Below are positions 24,553 to 33,622 of a stretch of DNA of 40,046 nucleotides, one piece after another. The stretch's first letter is position 1; every line of letters begins with the position of its first letter. Source of the stretch: Flavobacterium sp. ACAM 123 (lineage in GTDB: Bacteria > Bacteroidota > Bacteroidia > Flavobacteriales > Flavobacteriaceae); contig NZ_AJXL01000026.1 of NCBI RefSeq assembly GCF_000264055.1, positions 1 through 40,046 of the forward strand, in the 5' to 3' direction. The position numbers and the translations under genes are program-made. A model generated the notes under the pieces. It was not told the origin of the DNA and made no database searches. It was given only the letters and a program-made list of their open reading frames with translations.

Positions 24553-25620
24553 CTAATTTACTGTACTACTGTTAATTAATTCGTGGTATTTGTTAGCGAT
24601 TATTTTCATGTTGACTTTGTAATCGACATTGTCTTCTATAAATTTTCGGTTGTTTAATACGGATTTCTTCCTGTAGGTCTCGTTGTCGAAAGCCCACATT
24701 AATTCTTCGGCAAGCATTTCAGAATCGTCTAAGGAGATTAATTGGCCGTTTTTGCGGTGGGTAATCCAGCTTTGATTTCCGGCGATGTTTGTAACAATGG
24801 GATAACAATTAGAGGCCATCGCTTCAAATAGTGATGCCGATACTCCCTCGGTAATGGGCATGCTGATGTAAATATTCGCTTCCTGTAGTAATTTGGGTAA
24901 TTCCGTATTTGGAATTCGTCCCGTAAAAACAACTTTGTCCTCGATATTCAGTTTTTTCACTAAATCTTTTAAGTTTTGAAGCTGTGGTCCATCACCAACA
25001 ATGGTGAGAACGAAATTAATTCCTTTTTTGTGTAAAAGGCCAAAAGATTTTACAATAACATCATGACGGTATTCAGGCAATAAGGAGCGGGTAACAATCG
25101 CACCTATTTTTACAAGACTTGCTGTGTTTTTGTTCTCAAACTTTAATAAGTCAATCCCTTTTGGCAAGACTAGAACTTTGTTCATATCTACATCGGCTTC
25201 CTTCATGGAAACAGTCATTACTGGTCCCCAAGCATGAATTAGAGTTGCTTTTTTGAAGGCGTAATTTTGTATTATTTTTTTTAATGGTAATAAAAGAGAT
25301 CTTTCTGGCCATAAATCAGTTCTGCCCTGTTGTGCAATCACGACTGGCTTTACCCCAGATAAGGCGGCAAGAAATCCATAACTTGTTGTTCTTTCGGCAA
25401 TGACTATATCTGGTTGGTGCAGCTGTATTAAGTTCTTAATTTTAAATAATGCAAATTTGAACTCCAAAAGACGCAGTATTCTGTTGCAAAAAGTAGTACT
25501 TGGTGTTTTTAACTCCCAGCTGATTATTTCAAAATCACCAAATTCTTTGAGACCTTTAGTCCAAGTTAGGGCGTCAGCTCTATAAGATTCGCCAAGAAAA
25601 AGTATTTTTCTTTTTTTCAT
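24553..25620 (-). CDS. Glycosyltransferase, GT4-like
   Basis: A 355-residue GT-B fold glycosyltransferase. The N-terminal half has a Rossmann-like start (KKRKILFLGESYRADAL). The C-terminal donor domain carries FVLTIVGDGPQLQNL, KVVFTGRIPNTELPKLLQEANIYI and the donor-phosphate motif EGVSASLFEAMASNCYPIVT with its Glu pair, as in GT4. No signal peptide; cytoplasmic or peripheral at the membrane. It follows the DUF2461 gene by eight bases, so the two are likely one transcript, but no polysaccharide cluster surrounds them. Sugar and acceptor unknown. Confidence 0.85.
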   Translation of the reverse strand: MKKRKILFLGESYRADALTWTKGLKEFGDFEIISWELKTPSTTFCNRILRLLEFKFALFKIKNLIQLHQPDIVIAERTTSYGFLAALSGVKPVVIAQQGRTDLWPERSLLLPLKKIIQNYAFKKATLIHAWGPVMTVSMKEADVDMNKVLVLPKGIDLLKFENKNTASLVKIGAIVTRSLLPEYRHDVIVKSFGLLHKKGINFVLTIVGDGPQLQNLKDLVKKLNIEDKVVFTGRIPNTELPKLLQEANIYISMPITEGVSASLFEAMASNCYPIVTNIAGNQSWITHRKNGQLISLDDSEMLAEELMWAFDNETYRKKSVLNNRKFIEDNVDYKVNMKIIANKYHELINSSTVN

Positions 25621-25628
25621 CGAATTAA

Positions 25629-26306
25629 TTAAATTTCTTCAGCGGCGAGTGCCCGGTTGATAAATTCATTCAAAGGTTTTAAGAGGATGAGCTTTTTACT
25701 CACTTTTAAAACAAAATCTTTTTGGAGGATTTCCGAGATGTCGAATTTCACACTGGTTTCAAAACTTTTCAGTTTTAAGAGTTCAATTGCAGGGTGTTCT
25801 TTGTCATATCCTCTAGGAGGATTTTTAAGGACGCTTTTTTCATTTCGATCAAAATCTCCAAATTCCTTTTTGAAATTCTTTTCGTTTAGAATCACATCTA
25901 AATCATCATGAAAATAGGCTATCTCTTTACGAACTTTTTTCAAGTCATCTGGCATTGGCGCATAGAAACCGCCAGCAATAAAACTAGATTCTTTTTCGAT
26001 ATGAACATAATAGCCAGCACGACTCTGTCCTTTTGTACCTGATGAAAGCCAAACCCCGATGTGTGATTTGTAAGGAGATTTATCTTTTGAAAATCGAATG
26101 TCGCGATTGATCCTAAAAGTGCAGTTTTTGACTTCGAGCAATTCTAGAGTGGGGTCCAAAGGTTTCATGACATCAAGAAAGTGGGCAACTAATTGATGGT
26201 AGTCTTTTTTGAAAAGCTCATAGTTCTTTTTATGGTCTGAAAACCAATCTCTGTTGTTATTCGCTCGTAAATCTTCTAGGAATTGTAGTGAATCTTTTGA
26301 AAGCAT
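25629..26306 (-). CDS. DUF2461 family protein
   Basis: A 225-residue conserved cytoplasmic protein of the DUF2461 (TIGR02453-like) family, function unknown. Family signs are the opening LQFLEDLRANNNRDWFSDHKK, the FRINRDIRFSKDKSPYKSHIGVWLS stretch, and GYYVHIEKESSFIAGGFYAP in the middle. The C-terminal section contains the NPPRGYDKEHPAIELLK segment typical of the family. No membrane segment. Eight bases separate it from the downstream GT4 gene, suggesting cotranscription. Confidence 0.9.
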   Translation of the reverse strand: MLSKDSLQFLEDLRANNNRDWFSDHKKNYELFKKDYHQLVAHFLDVMKPLDPTLELLEVKNCTFRINRDIRFSKDKSPYKSHIGVWLSSGTKGQSRAGYYVHIEKESSFIAGGFYAPMPDDLKKVRKEIAYFHDDLDVILNEKNFKKEFGDFDRNEKSVLKNPPRGYDKEHPAIELLKLKSFETSVKFDISEILQKDFVLKVSKKLILLKPLNEFINRALAAEEI

Positions 26307-26608
26307 GCTGTGGCTATTGTAATTATTTTCTTTAATCTATTTCAGTATGTAACACTATATCTTCACTTTACTTCTTTATTTTTGTGTGGTAGAGAAGTAG
26401 GAAGTTAGCTCCCTTTAATATGTAATGGACCTTATTGTATTATCGGCATTGCAATCAATAATAGGCCACCTTCATTATAACTCGCATTTTTGTCAGGTAA
26501 GAATCTATTTTATTTATGAGAGGCACACCATGATGGATTGTAATCTAGGAGTGCTTTTTATCTTACTATAGTAATTCATAGAATTCCTTTCTTACGCATA
26601 CTTATAAT
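26307..26608. other. Gene-free stretch between the rhodanese and DUF2461 genes
   Basis: About 300 AT-rich bases. I read the minus strand in part and found only stop-broken peptides that I could not assign to a family. It should contain the DUF2461 promoter, but no TAnnTTTG match is close to that start. Confidence 0.4.
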
Positions 26609-27004
26609 TTATTCTGTTGGTTTATTGAGCTCTGCAGCGCTCCAACTAATAAAGCCACCTTCTAATTCATAGATGTTTTTGAAACCCAATTCCTCAAGCT
26701 TTTCGGTTGCTTTTTTACTTCTGGCGCCGCTCTTGCAATAGACAAAAATCGGTTTTGTCTTGTCTAATTTTTCTGCGTCCGAAACAAAATGGTCTCCAAG
26801 CCAATTTACATTTGTAGCGTCGTCAATGTGTCCTTCCATAAATTCTTCAGGAGTACGTACATCTATTATTTGTGGGTTTTGGGTTGTGTTTATAGTCTCA
26901 GCAAAAGCTTTTGCTTCAATCATTTTTATATTTTTTGAGGCTTGTCCGTTGCATGATAAGATGAATAACGAAAACAATAAGAAGAATATAGAGCGAAATT
27001 TCAT
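26609..27004 (-). CDS. Rhodanese-domain lipoprotein
   Basis: A 131-residue exported single-domain rhodanese. Signal peptide with lipobox ending LFILSC (Cys18) predicts lipidation and placement in the periplasm or at the outer membrane. The rhodanese fold runs from about 27 to 127: DVRTPEEFMEGHI, the active-site loop with Cys90 in YCKSGARS (CxxxxR), and LEGGFISW. The six-residue active loop fits sulfur transfer rather than phosphatase activity. It follows recF by 81 bases in the same direction. Sulfur donor and acceptor are unknown. Confidence 0.9.
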   Translation of the reverse strand: MKFRSIFFLLFSLFILSCNGQASKNIKMIEAKAFAETINTTQNPQIIDVRTPEEFMEGHIDDATNVNWLGDHFVSDAEKLDKTKPIFVYCKSGARSKKATEKLEELGFKNIYELEGGFISWSAAELNKPTE

Positions 27005-27085
27005 TATTATTTGTTTTAAAAATTGAATAAGCTAAATTAAGTAAAATAGGAGTGTTTGAGATTTTTAAATCATAAAATAATCACT

Positions 27086-28165
27086 CTATAAGTTAAATAT
27101 TTTATAGGATTGATGTGTCGATTTTACAATTGCTTCGGTACGTTCCGGATGCGTGTCTGAAATGAATAGCTGTCCAAAAGTGTCACTGTTTACCATTTCT
27201 ATTATTTTTGCTACCCGACTTTCATCTAGCTTGTCGAAGATGTCATCAAACAATAAAATGGGTTTGACACCGCTTTGTTTTTTTAGAAATTCAAATTGTG
27301 CCAACTTTAAAGCAATCAGGAAAGACTTTTGTTGTCCTTGGGAACCAAATTTTTTAATGGGGTGATCGTCAATTTCAAATGACAAATCGTCTTTGTGTGT
27401 GCCGACACTGGTGTAATGCAGCGCTCTGTCTTTATTAATGTTTTCTTGTAATAGCGCTAGTAGATTATTTTCGAATAAATGACTTTCGTAAACCAATTGA
27501 ACCGTTTCTTGCGATCCGGTTATGGCATGGTGGTGGGTGTTAAAAATAGGAATGAATTGGGATATAAATTCTTTTCTTTTTTCGAATATGTGTTTTCCAT
27601 AGCTCTCAAGTTGTTCGTTATACACGGAAAGGGTATCGTTTTCAAAAACGCGGTTCAAAGCAAAATATTTTAGTAAGGCATTACGTTGATTAAGTACTTT
27701 TTGGTACTGTATGAGGTGTTGCAAGTATTGAGAATCCAGCTGAGAGATGACGCTATCCATAAATTTCCTTCTGGTTTCACTGCCCTCTACAATCAAATCT
27801 CGGTCTGCTGGCGAAATGATGACCAAGGGAATAAAACCAACATGGTCTGAGAATTTGTCGTAGGCTTTACCGTTGCGTTTTAATACTTTTTTTTGACCTT
27901 TCTTTAAACTGCACACCACTTGTTCGTTTCTCTCATTTTTGATAAACTCGGCGTCAATGACAAAAAACTCTTCGCCATGCTTGATATTTTGAACGGCTAA
28001 TGGATTGAAATAACTCTTGCCGTACGATAAATGATAAATCGCATCTAAGACATTTGTTTTTCCGATACCGTTCTTACCTACAAAACAAATTATTTTTCCG
28101 TCAAATTCAAAATTTGCTTCTGAAAAATTTTTGTAATTGAATAGTGAAATTTTTTTTAAATACAT
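27086..28165 (-). CDS. recF: DNA replication and repair protein RecF
   Basis: SMC-like ATPase of the RecFOR pathway that helps load RecA at single-strand gaps. 359 residues. Walker A GKNGIGKT (30-37), the ABC-type signature in [14 protein letters not shown], and Walker [15 protein letters not shown] are all present, and ISDTHPE is the closing motif. As often in Bacteroidetes it is not in a dnaA-dnaN-gyrB operon. The divergent gene upstream encodes a TPR membrane protein, with a 244-base region between the two starts. Confidence 0.96.
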   Translation of the reverse strand: MYLKKISLFNYKNFSEANFEFDGKIICFVGKNGIGKTNVLDAIYHLSYGKSYFNPLAVQNIKHGEEFFVIDAEFIKNERNEQVVCSLKKGQKKVLKRNGKAYDKFSDHVGFIPLVIISPADRDLIVEGSETRRKFMDSVISQLDSQYLQHLIQYQKVLNQRNALLKYFALNRVFENDTLSVYNEQLESYGKHIFEKRKEFISQFIPIFNTHHHAITGSQETVQLVYESHLFENNLLALLQENINKDRALHYTSVGTHKDDLSFEIDDHPIKKFGSQGQQKSFLIALKLAQFEFLKKQSGVKPILLFDDIFDKLDESRVAKIIEMVNSDTFGQLFISDTHPERTEAIVKSTHQSYKIFNL

Positions 28166-28379
28166 GTTTAGGGCTTGCTGGTATCGAGGAGTTTGTTCTT
28201 TTGGAGTGACTTTTTTAAAGTGGGTGCAAATTATTGAAAAATATTGATAAAAAGCTCTTTTGAGTCTTTTCTATGCTAAATATTTTATGAGACTGTTTTA
28301 TAGTAGCCATGTAAAACATTTTTTTTTTGGATTTAAACATAATATCCTATTTTTTATGCGTCGGTTTGAATAAAAATTT

Positions 28380-28387
28380 TATTTTTG
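28380..28387 (+). promoter_or_regulatory. Promoter -7 element of the TPR membrane protein gene
   Basis: TATTTTTG fits TAnnTTTG and lies 23 bases before the ATG at 28410. It sits in the 244-base divergent region between recF and this gene, which otherwise shows only A/T runs. Confidence 0.45.
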
Positions 28388-28409
28388 CGGTTCACTAAAT
28401 TAAATTTAA

Positions 28410-29183
28410 ATGGCTACTTACAGTAAAAGAGGATATAAAGCACCAAAAGAAAGAGCAGTAGAAGAGACAGTTGGAGGCGCAAACAGCGATGAAAAAGACA
28501 GCACAACTGCAGGTGTTTTTACATCTTTGGACGATACGGCTTCAAAAACAGAAGCTTTTGTTGCTAAAAACCAGAATTACATCATCGGTTTTGTGGGAGC
28601 GGTTGCTTTAGTAACTATTGGTTATTTAGTGTATCAAAAACTTATTGCTGAGCCAAGACAATTGGAAGCTGCAAACGAAATGTTTGTGGCACAACAAAAC
28701 TTTCAACAAGCTACAGATGGTGTTGCGAGTGATTCGTTATATAAATTATCTTTAAACGGTTCTGAAGGTAAATTTGGATTTGTTAAAATTGCAGAGGAGT
28801 ATTCTGGTACCGATGCAGGCAATTTAGCTAATTATTATGCTGGAATGGCATACTTAAACACCGGTAAATATACAGAGGCGATTGATTATTTAAGCGAATT
28901 TAAATCGGAAGACATTGTTTTAGGTGGTTTGGCTGCTGGCGCGATTGGAGATGCTTATGCAGAAGACAATAAGCCAGAAGAAGCATTGAAAAATTACGTT
29001 AAAGCCGCTGGGACAAATAAAAATGATTTTATTACGCCACGTTTCTTGCTAAAAGCTGGTAAGACAGCCTTGGCTTTAGGCAAAAAAGAGGATGCACTTA
29101 AATACTTCACCGATATTAAAGACAATTACGATGCGTCTCCAGAAGCTGCATCAGTTGATGTTTTGATTGGTTTAGCTCAATAG
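28410..29183 (+). CDS. TPR membrane protein (YfgM-like)
   Basis: A 257-residue protein with a charged cytoplasmic N-terminus (1-50, opening MATYSKRGYKAPKE), one membrane helix at about 57-77 and a C-terminal helical domain of TPR-like repeats (about 85-255; LANYYAGMAYLNTGKYTEAI is one unit). The layout matches YfgM-type ancillary factors of the Sec translocon, a likely role but not proven by sequence. It lies 102 bases upstream of ribH on the same strand, an arrangement I recall from other Flavobacteriaceae. Confidence 0.85.
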   Translation: MATYSKRGYKAPKERAVEETVGGANSDEKDSTTAGVFTSLDDTASKTEAFVAKNQNYIIGFVGAVALVTIGYLVYQKLIAEPRQLEAANEMFVAQQNFQQATDGVASDSLYKLSLNGSEGKFGFVKIAEEYSGTDAGNLANYYAGMAYLNTGKYTEAIDYLSEFKSEDIVLGGLAAGAIGDAYAEDNKPEEALKNYVKAAGTNKNDFITPRFLLKAGKTALALGKKEDALKYFTDIKDNYDASPEAASVDVLIGLAQ

Positions 29184-29285
29184 TAAAAACGATTTAAGAT
29201 TCTTGTTTAAGACTGCAGGTTTTTGATTTCAAAATTCTATCTTTAGTTAGTTAAATCGAAAAGTTAATTTTTAAAACGATATCAA

Positions 29286-29861
29286 ATGGCAACCATAAAT
29301 AAAAATTTATCCGTTTATGATAAAAACAGTGTTCCAAAAGCGAAAAACTTTCGTTTTGGAGTAGTCGTTGCTGAATGGAACGAAGCTATAACTGAAGGGT
29401 TATATAATGGAGCAGAACAAGCATTTTTGGAAAACAAGGTTCCCGCTGAACATATTATTAGGTGGAATGTTCCTGGCAGTTTCGAACTTATCTACGGATG
29501 TAAAAAAATGCTGCAAACTCAAAACGTAGATGCTGTAATAGCTATAGGTTGTGTGGTTCAGGGCGAAACTAAACATTTTGATTTTGTTTGTGAAGGTGTT
29601 GCTCAGGGGATAAAAGATTTGAATGTTCAAACTGATATTCCTGTTATTTTTTGTGTTCTTACGGATAATACCATGCAACAATCAATTGATCGTAGTGGTG
29701 GAATTCATGGCAACAAAGGAACAGAAGCTGCAATAGCGGCTATCAAAATGGCTTTTATTCGTCAACAGGCTTCGTTAACACATCAAAAAGGAAATCAAAA
29801 TTTATTGCCCACAGGTCCCTTGCGCATAGACAAAGGGACGCCTTTAGAGTTAAAGGAATAA
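29286..29861 (+). CDS. ribH: 6,7-dimethyl-8-ribityllumazine synthase
   Basis: Condenses 5-amino-6-ribitylaminouracil with dihydroxybutanone phosphate, the penultimate step of riboflavin synthesis; the family forms pentamers or 60-mer capsids. Substrate motifs are NVPGSFEL (61-68), IGCVVQGETKHFDFVC (catalytic His97) and LTDNTMQQSIDRSGG. At 191 residues it is about 30 longer than usual: residues 161-191 form a polar tail after the normal last helix. No other rib genes are nearby. A clear terminator follows. Confidence 0.95.
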   Translation: MATINKNLSVYDKNSVPKAKNFRFGVVVAEWNEAITEGLYNGAEQAFLENKVPAEHIIRWNVPGSFELIYGCKKMLQTQNVDAVIAIGCVVQGETKHFDFVCEGVAQGIKDLNVQTDIPVIFCVLTDNTMQQSIDRSGGIHGNKGTEAAIAAIKMAFIRQQASLTHQKGNQNLLPTGPLRIDKGTPLELKE

Positions 29862-29883
29862 AACAATAAATTATTATTATATG

Positions 29884-29918
29884 ACCTATACTGTTTAGTT
29901 AATAGTATAGGTTTTTTT
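29884..29918 (+). terminator. Intrinsic terminator after ribH
   Basis: A 9-bp stem ACCTATACT (29884-29892) / AGTATAGGT (29904-29912) with an 11-base loop, followed by a T run to about 29918. Confidence 0.82.
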
Positions 29919-29964
29919 GTTTTATTTATGACGGGCTATGTCATAAAGCCCAGCATAAAATCAG

Positions 29965-29972
29965 TAAATTTG
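29965..29972 (+). promoter_or_regulatory. mutL promoter -7 element
   Basis: TAAATTTG, an exact TAnnTTTG match, 51 bases before the mutL ATG and after the ribH terminator. Confidence 0.45.
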
Positions 29973-30023
29973 TGCACTTTGGTTTTGTAAAAAAAAAGTA
30001 AAATACTAAATAAATATTTTTTA

Positions 30024-31880
30024 ATGTCGAGTATCATTCAATTGCTTCCTGATCATGTCGCCAACCAAATTGCTGCTGGAGAAGTTGTCCAAAGACCTGC
30101 CTCTGTTGTCAAAGAATTGCTTGAAAATGCGGTTGATGCAAGGGCAAGTGATATCAAATTGATTATAAAAGATGCAGGGAAAGCATTAGTTCAAGTTATT
30201 GATAATGGTTTAGGAATGGGAGTTACTGATGCGCGATTGTGTTTTGAGCGTCATGCGACATCAAAAATACGTCAGGCTGAGGATTTATTCTCTTTGAACA
30301 CTAAAGGGTTTCGCGGCGAGGCATTAGCCTCCATTGCAGCGATTGCGCATGTGGAGATGAAAACCAAACAAGACGCGGAAGAGTTAGGGACCCAAATTGT
30401 TGTCGAAGGTAGTAAGTTTGTTTCTCAAGAAGTAGCGGTGCTGCCTAAAGGGACTTCATTTGCGGTCAAAAACTTATTTTTCAATATTCCTGCGCGCCGT
30501 AACTTTTTAAAGTCTGATACGGTTGAATACCGTCATATTATCGATGAGTTTCAGCGTGTCGCATTAGCGCACCCAAATATCTATTTTACCTTTTTTCACA
30601 ACGGAAGCGAAATGTTCAATTTGCCTCCTTCAACGATGAGGCAGCGAATTGTCAATATTTTTTCAGGTAAAACCAATGAAAAGCTGGTTCCGGTTCAAGA
30701 AGAGACCGAAATTGTGACAATTCAAGGTTTTGTCAGTAAGCCTGAATTTGCTAAAAAAAATAGAGGAGAACAGTTTTTCTTTGTCAATGATCGATTCATT
30801 AAAAGTGGTTATTTACACCATGCGATAACAGCTGCCTACGACGGCCTTTTGAAGGATGGGACGCAACCCAGTTATTTTTTATATTTAACGGTGCCGCCTA
30901 ATACGATTGATATCAATATACATCCCACTAAAACAGAGATTAAGTTTGATGATGAGCATGCTTTGTATGCTATTTTAAGAGCTTCTATTAAACACAGTTT
31001 AGGACAGTTTAATGTGGCACCAGTATTGGATTTCGATAGAGATTCTAATTTGGATACGCCATACCATTACAAGGATTTAGAGGGTGCTACACCTACGATA
31101 CAAGTAGATGGTAGTTTCAACCCTTTTTCGGACGATAAAATAAATAAACATTATTCGGGTTCAGCGTATAAGAAACCGGAGGCAACAGCAAGTTGGGAAA
31201 GTCTTTATGTTGGCTTAAAACAAGAAGGGGATTTCATTTCTGGCAGTACTGATTTTTCATTTGAAAGTGAAGAAGTTACCGGTTCTTTGTTTAATGACGA
31301 GGACGTAGAACAGACTGTTAAAAATGCGTATCAAATTCATAAAAAATACATCGTTTCTCCTATAAAATCAGGAATGGTTATTGTGGATCAGCAACGGGCA
31401 CATCAAAGAGTGTTGTACGAGCAGTTCTTGACTAATATGACTGTAAAGCAGGCATCAAGTCAGCAATTATTATTTCCTTTGGATCTGTTTTTTTCGGCGA
31501 CAGAGATGGAGCTTATCCAAGATTTAAAACTTTCATTGGTAAATACTGGTTTTGTGTTTGAAGAGACCAGCGCTGATCATGTTGTTATTTCCGGAATTCC
31601 GGTAAATGTAACTGAAAGTGAGGTTTCTTTGGTTTTAGAACAACTACTGAGTGACTTGCACGACGGAATTCCCGATAGCAGTTTTAGTCAAAATGATACG
31701 ATTGCAAAATCTATGGCCAAAAGTTTAGCTGTAAAAACAGGAACTGCTTTAACAATAAAAGAACAGGAGAATTTAGTGAACGGTCTTTTTGCCTGTAAAG
31801 ACCCCAATGTTTCCCCTTTTCAAAAACCAACTTTCATCACGATGCGCGTGGAGGATTTAGACAAAAAATTTGCACTATGA
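30024..31880 (+). CDS. mutL: DNA mismatch repair protein MutL, without recognisable endonuclease motifs
   Basis: Matchmaker ATPase of mismatch repair acting after MutS. 618 residues. The GHKL ATPase domain (1-330) is intact: ELLENAVDAR, DNGLGMG, and TKGFRGEALASI. A variable linker (about 335-430) is followed by the dimerisation domain. In nicking MutL proteins that domain carries DQHAxxExxxxE and CPHGRP. Here the aligned text is DQQRAHQRVLYE (455-466) and SPFQKPT (597-603), so most metal ligands are missing. The first downstream gene, a broken rhomboid, starts in an ATGA overlap with the mutL stop, so the genes are coupled. Confidence 0.95.
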   Translation: MSSIIQLLPDHVANQIAAGEVVQRPASVVKELLENAVDARASDIKLIIKDAGKALVQVIDNGLGMGVTDARLCFERHATSKIRQAEDLFSLNTKGFRGEALASIAAIAHVEMKTKQDAEELGTQIVVEGSKFVSQEVAVLPKGTSFAVKNLFFNIPARRNFLKSDTVEYRHIIDEFQRVALAHPNIYFTFFHNGSEMFNLPPSTMRQRIVNIFSGKTNEKLVPVQEETEIVTIQGFVSKPEFAKKNRGEQFFFVNDRFIKSGYLHHAITAAYDGLLKDGTQPSYFLYLTVPPNTIDINIHPTKTEIKFDDEHALYAILRASIKHSLGQFNVAPVLDFDRDSNLDTPYHYKDLEGATPTIQVDGSFNPFSDDKINKHYSGSAYKKPEATASWESLYVGLKQEGDFISGSTDFSFESEEVTGSLFNDEDVEQTVKNAYQIHKKYIVSPIKSGMVIVDQQRAHQRVLYEQFLTNMTVKQASSQQLLFPLDLFFSATEMELIQDLKLSLVNTGFVFEETSADHVVISGIPVNVTESEVSLVLEQLLSDLHDGIPDSSFSQNDTIAKSMAKSLAVKTGTALTIKEQENLVNGLFACKDPNVSPFQKPTFITMRVEDLDKKFAL

Positions 31881-32622
31881 GAAATGTAACCGAAACGGTA
31901 AAACAATTAATTATAATTAATGTTCTTTTTTTATTGGAACTTTAATCGTTGGAGATTCTGCTTACAAAATGTTAGCTATGTTTTTTCCCGAAAATAATGG
32001 CTTTCAATTATGGCAGCCTATCTCGCATATGTTCATGCACGGCGGGTACATGCATATTTTTTTCAATATGTTTGCTTTGTATTCCTTTGGGTCTGCTTTA
32101 GAAAGTTTTTGGGGAAGTAAAAAGTTTTTGTTCTTTTATATTTCTTGCGGTTTAGGTGCTGCGTTGTTGCACACAGGAATTAATTATTATTATTTTATTG
32201 ATGGTATAAATACCCTAGGTGCCAGTGGTTTTCCAAAGTCAGAGATTCTTCAGATTTTAAATGAAGGAAAAATAAACACACAATGGAAAGAACTATTGAC
32301 TGCTTCGCAATATCAAAGTTTTATTAGTGCCTATATGGGAACCGTGGTAGGTGCTTCTGGTGCCATTTATGGTGTGATTGTCGCGTTTGCGTTTATGTTT
32401 CCCAATGCTGAATTGGCTTTGCTATTTATTCCTGTGCCTATAAAAGCAAAATACTTTGTACCTGGTTTAGTTTTAGTAGATTTGTATTTAGGTGTCTCGG
32501 GACAATCTATTTTCGGTGGTGGGGGTATTGCTCATTTTGCTCATGTGGGTGGGGCTTTATTTGGTTTTTTGATTATGTGGTATTGGAAAAAAAATCAGTT
32601 TAATGATAACAGATGGGACTAA
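31877..32622 (+). pseudogene. Rhomboid family serine protease, one-base frameshift
   Basis: An intramembrane serine protease gene. The natural start is the ATG at 31877, overlapping the mutL stop as ATGA. It opens MRNVTETVKQLIIINVLF, then hits a stop because the T run at 31926-31932 has seven T; an eighth T restores FIGTLIVGDSAYKMLAM and joins the long frame (about 248 residues). Reading only from the inner ATG at 31969 loses the first membrane helix. The catalytic parts survive: HGGYMHIFFNM, GASGAIYG (Ser) and HFAHVGG (His). The break may be a sequencing slip, a phase-variable tract or real inactivation. A second rhomboid gene follows after 50 bases. Confidence 0.82.
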
Positions 32623-32672
32623 AAAGTTTCTTCGCGAATGTATATATTTCATAAAAAACCTAAAGAGAAAGA

Positions 32673-33537
32673 ATGAATATTTTAGATGACTTAAAAATGC
32701 AGTATAAGTTAGGCGGTGTAGCCCATAGATTGATCTATTGGAATGTTGCCTGCTTTCTCGTTTCGTTGGTCTTTTTCTACGAGTTTAATGCAGGATCATT
32801 TTATTTCCCTAATTGGCTTGCTTTGTCAACAGAATCTGCTGGTTTTGGATTAAAGCCATGGACGTTTATAACGTATTCATTTTTTCATGATGGGTTTTGG
32901 CATTTACTTTTTAATATGATGGTCTTAAATTTTGCCAGTTCTCTGTTTTTAACATTTTTTACACAAAAACAATTATTAGGTCTGTATGTTTTTAGTTGCC
33001 ATTTTCGCCGGTGTGGCTTTTGTCACAGGGTATTATATTCTAAATTTAAGCGCTTCTATTGTTGGTGCATCTGCGGCGATTATGGGTATCTTAGTGGCTG
33101 TTACGACTTATCAGCCTTTAATGAATGTTCGTCTCTTACTGATAGGGAATATTAAGTTATGGCATATTACAGCGGTTATCTTAATTTTGGATTTGATGCA
33201 ATTTCGTTTGGATAATACAGGTGGACATATTTCTCATTTAGCGGGAGCCGTTTTTGGTTTTGTTTTTATTCAATTACTTCAAAAGGGAATCGATTTGAGT
33301 CAAATAGTAACGGGAGTAGTTACCTTTTTTACTAACATGGTCAAAAAATCACCAGCGACACCATTCAAAACAGTACACAAAAATTATGGAAAACCAGTAG
33401 AAAAAAGGAGTTCCAAAATCATTACAAAGGACAAGACGCAGCAGCAAATTGATGAAATATTGGATAAAATTAGTCAATCAGGATATGACAGTTTGACAAA
33501 GGAAGAAAAAGAATTTTTGTTTAAAACTGGAAAATAA
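32673..33537 (+). pseudogene. Second rhomboid family protease, one-base frameshift
   Basis: Another rhomboid with about 287 residues if repaired. The first frame encodes MNILDDLKMQYKLGG, membrane helices and the HDGFWHLLFNM motif, then turns to nonsense at about 32996. A second frame (through 33537) carries on with IFAGVAFVTGYYIL, the nucleophile in IVGASAAIMG, the His in GGHISHLAG, and a cytoplasmic tail ending EEKEFLFKTGK. Removing one T from the AGTTGCC at 32994-33000 gives a smooth YVFSAIFAGVA. The nucleophile motif is GASA rather than the usual GxSG. Only one disruption is seen, so the gene is either freshly broken or misread. Confidence 0.82.
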
Positions 33538-33622
33538 TCCTTTTACTGCACACATTGCAGAAATAGAGTAAGGAGATACGTGTTAGTAGCGTATGGATAC
33601 AATTAATTGAAAGAGTAAAAAC

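Noticed and set aside
26307..26608. Possible decayed gene between the rhodanese and DUF2461 genes
   Set aside because: A few plausible peptide fragments on the minus strand but no family could be recognised; evidence too thin.
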